Source of the DNA: JAEUIA01 sp034440255
GTDB taxonomy: Bacteria; Planctomycetota; UBA1135; GCA-002686595
Direction: 5' to 3'
Assembly: GCA_034440255.1 (NCBI GenBank)
Contig: JAWXBU010000087.1
Location: 1-25,513, forward strand
DNA length: 25,513 nucleotides
The position numbers and the translations under genes are program-made. The stretch's first letter is position 1. The number at the start of each line of letters is the position of its first letter. The notes under the pieces are model-generated. The model did no database searches and was not told the DNA's origin. It saw nothing but the letters and a program-made list of their open reading frames with translations. Shown one piece after another: positions 25,383-25,513 of this stretch.

Positions 25383-25458
25383 GGATGGCCGCGAGGGCTA
25401 CGAGCAGCGCGAGGGCCGCTGGAACCCAAGGACTACACAAGCGTGCTCCGCATCGCTG

Positions 25459-25506
25459 AATCGTGGGAGGTGAGTGGCTGAGTACAGCCATTCACCTCCC
25501 ACGATT
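25459..25506. repeat. Long near-perfect hairpin
   Basis: A 21-bp inverted repeat pairs 25459-25479 (AATCGTGGGAGGTGA...) with 25486-25506 around a 6-base loop. The only imperfection is one G-T pair. The right side is followed by TCTGTCA, not a T-run, and then by the window end. It may be a strong U-less terminator, a REP-like intergenic repeat or one end of a mobile element; the sequence beyond the window is needed to decide. Confidence 0.7.
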
Positions 25507-25513
25507 TCTGTCA

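Noticed and set aside
25282..25473. Possible Cys-rich 63-residue peptide (CCECCECCGCCECCE)
   Set aside because: The Cys pattern comes entirely from the 9-bp repeat read in one frame. There is no ATG or ribosome site, and the frame runs into the terminal hairpin.

Overview
The window is GC-rich bacterial DNA, most likely from the phylum Planctomycetota. The best clue is the protein at 23299, which carries FG-GAP/VCBS repeats and ends in a Cys-containing C-terminal domain (YCYGT..CPCANAG..GHGCENS, later GDGLLC.GG..RLG, YQGWYRDS..FC, FNLTN). I recall this ending from many large surface proteins of deep-branching planctomycetes. DUF1573, HEAT-repeat proteins, a giant alpha-2-macroglobulin and YwqK-type repeats fit that assignment. 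It rests on recalled family patterns, not on a search.

Layout. Bases 1-450 hold a degenerate tandem array with a period of about 60 bp, cut by the window edge. Next come tyrS (+) and a convergent minus-strand pair, an SGNH hydrolase followed by a DUF1573 lipoprotein; a perfect palindrome covers the two facing stop codons. A divergent plus-strand operon starts at 4296: a small membrane protein, a sulfite-oxidase-like molybdoenzyme, and a HEAT-repeat protein with an amidotransferase-like C-terminal domain. A secreted GH127-like protein (7928-9937) follows. A 219-bp inverted-repeat element resembling a MITE sits directly in front of a DUF72 gene. The largest gene is a 1981-residue secreted alpha-2-macroglobulin with an intact CTEQ thioester motif, followed by an 81-residue HEAT protein.

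From 17432 to 21093 five genes are tightly packed: a rubredoxin-less rubrerythrin, a CCG-domain Fe-S oxidoreductase, DUF3501, a YwqK/MORN-variant repeat protein and a JAMM metallopeptidase-like protein. Two of the junctions are GTGA stop/start overlaps. The first three are a recurrent redox/peroxide-defence set; the last two look like an unusual extension. htpG follows, and then the VCBS surface protein, whose C-terminal domain is thrown out of frame twice, each time by one extra G in a poly-G run. The right edge has a 22-bp palindrome at the restored stop codon, a 9-bp tandem repeat and a long, near-perfect hairpin.

Most interesting points: the two G-tract frameshifts (phase variation or sequence error), the five-gene redox/JAMM operon, the GH127 homologue that has lost its Zn/Cys active-site residues, the MITE, and the 60-bp array. 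No tRNA, rRNA or CRISPR array was recognised.
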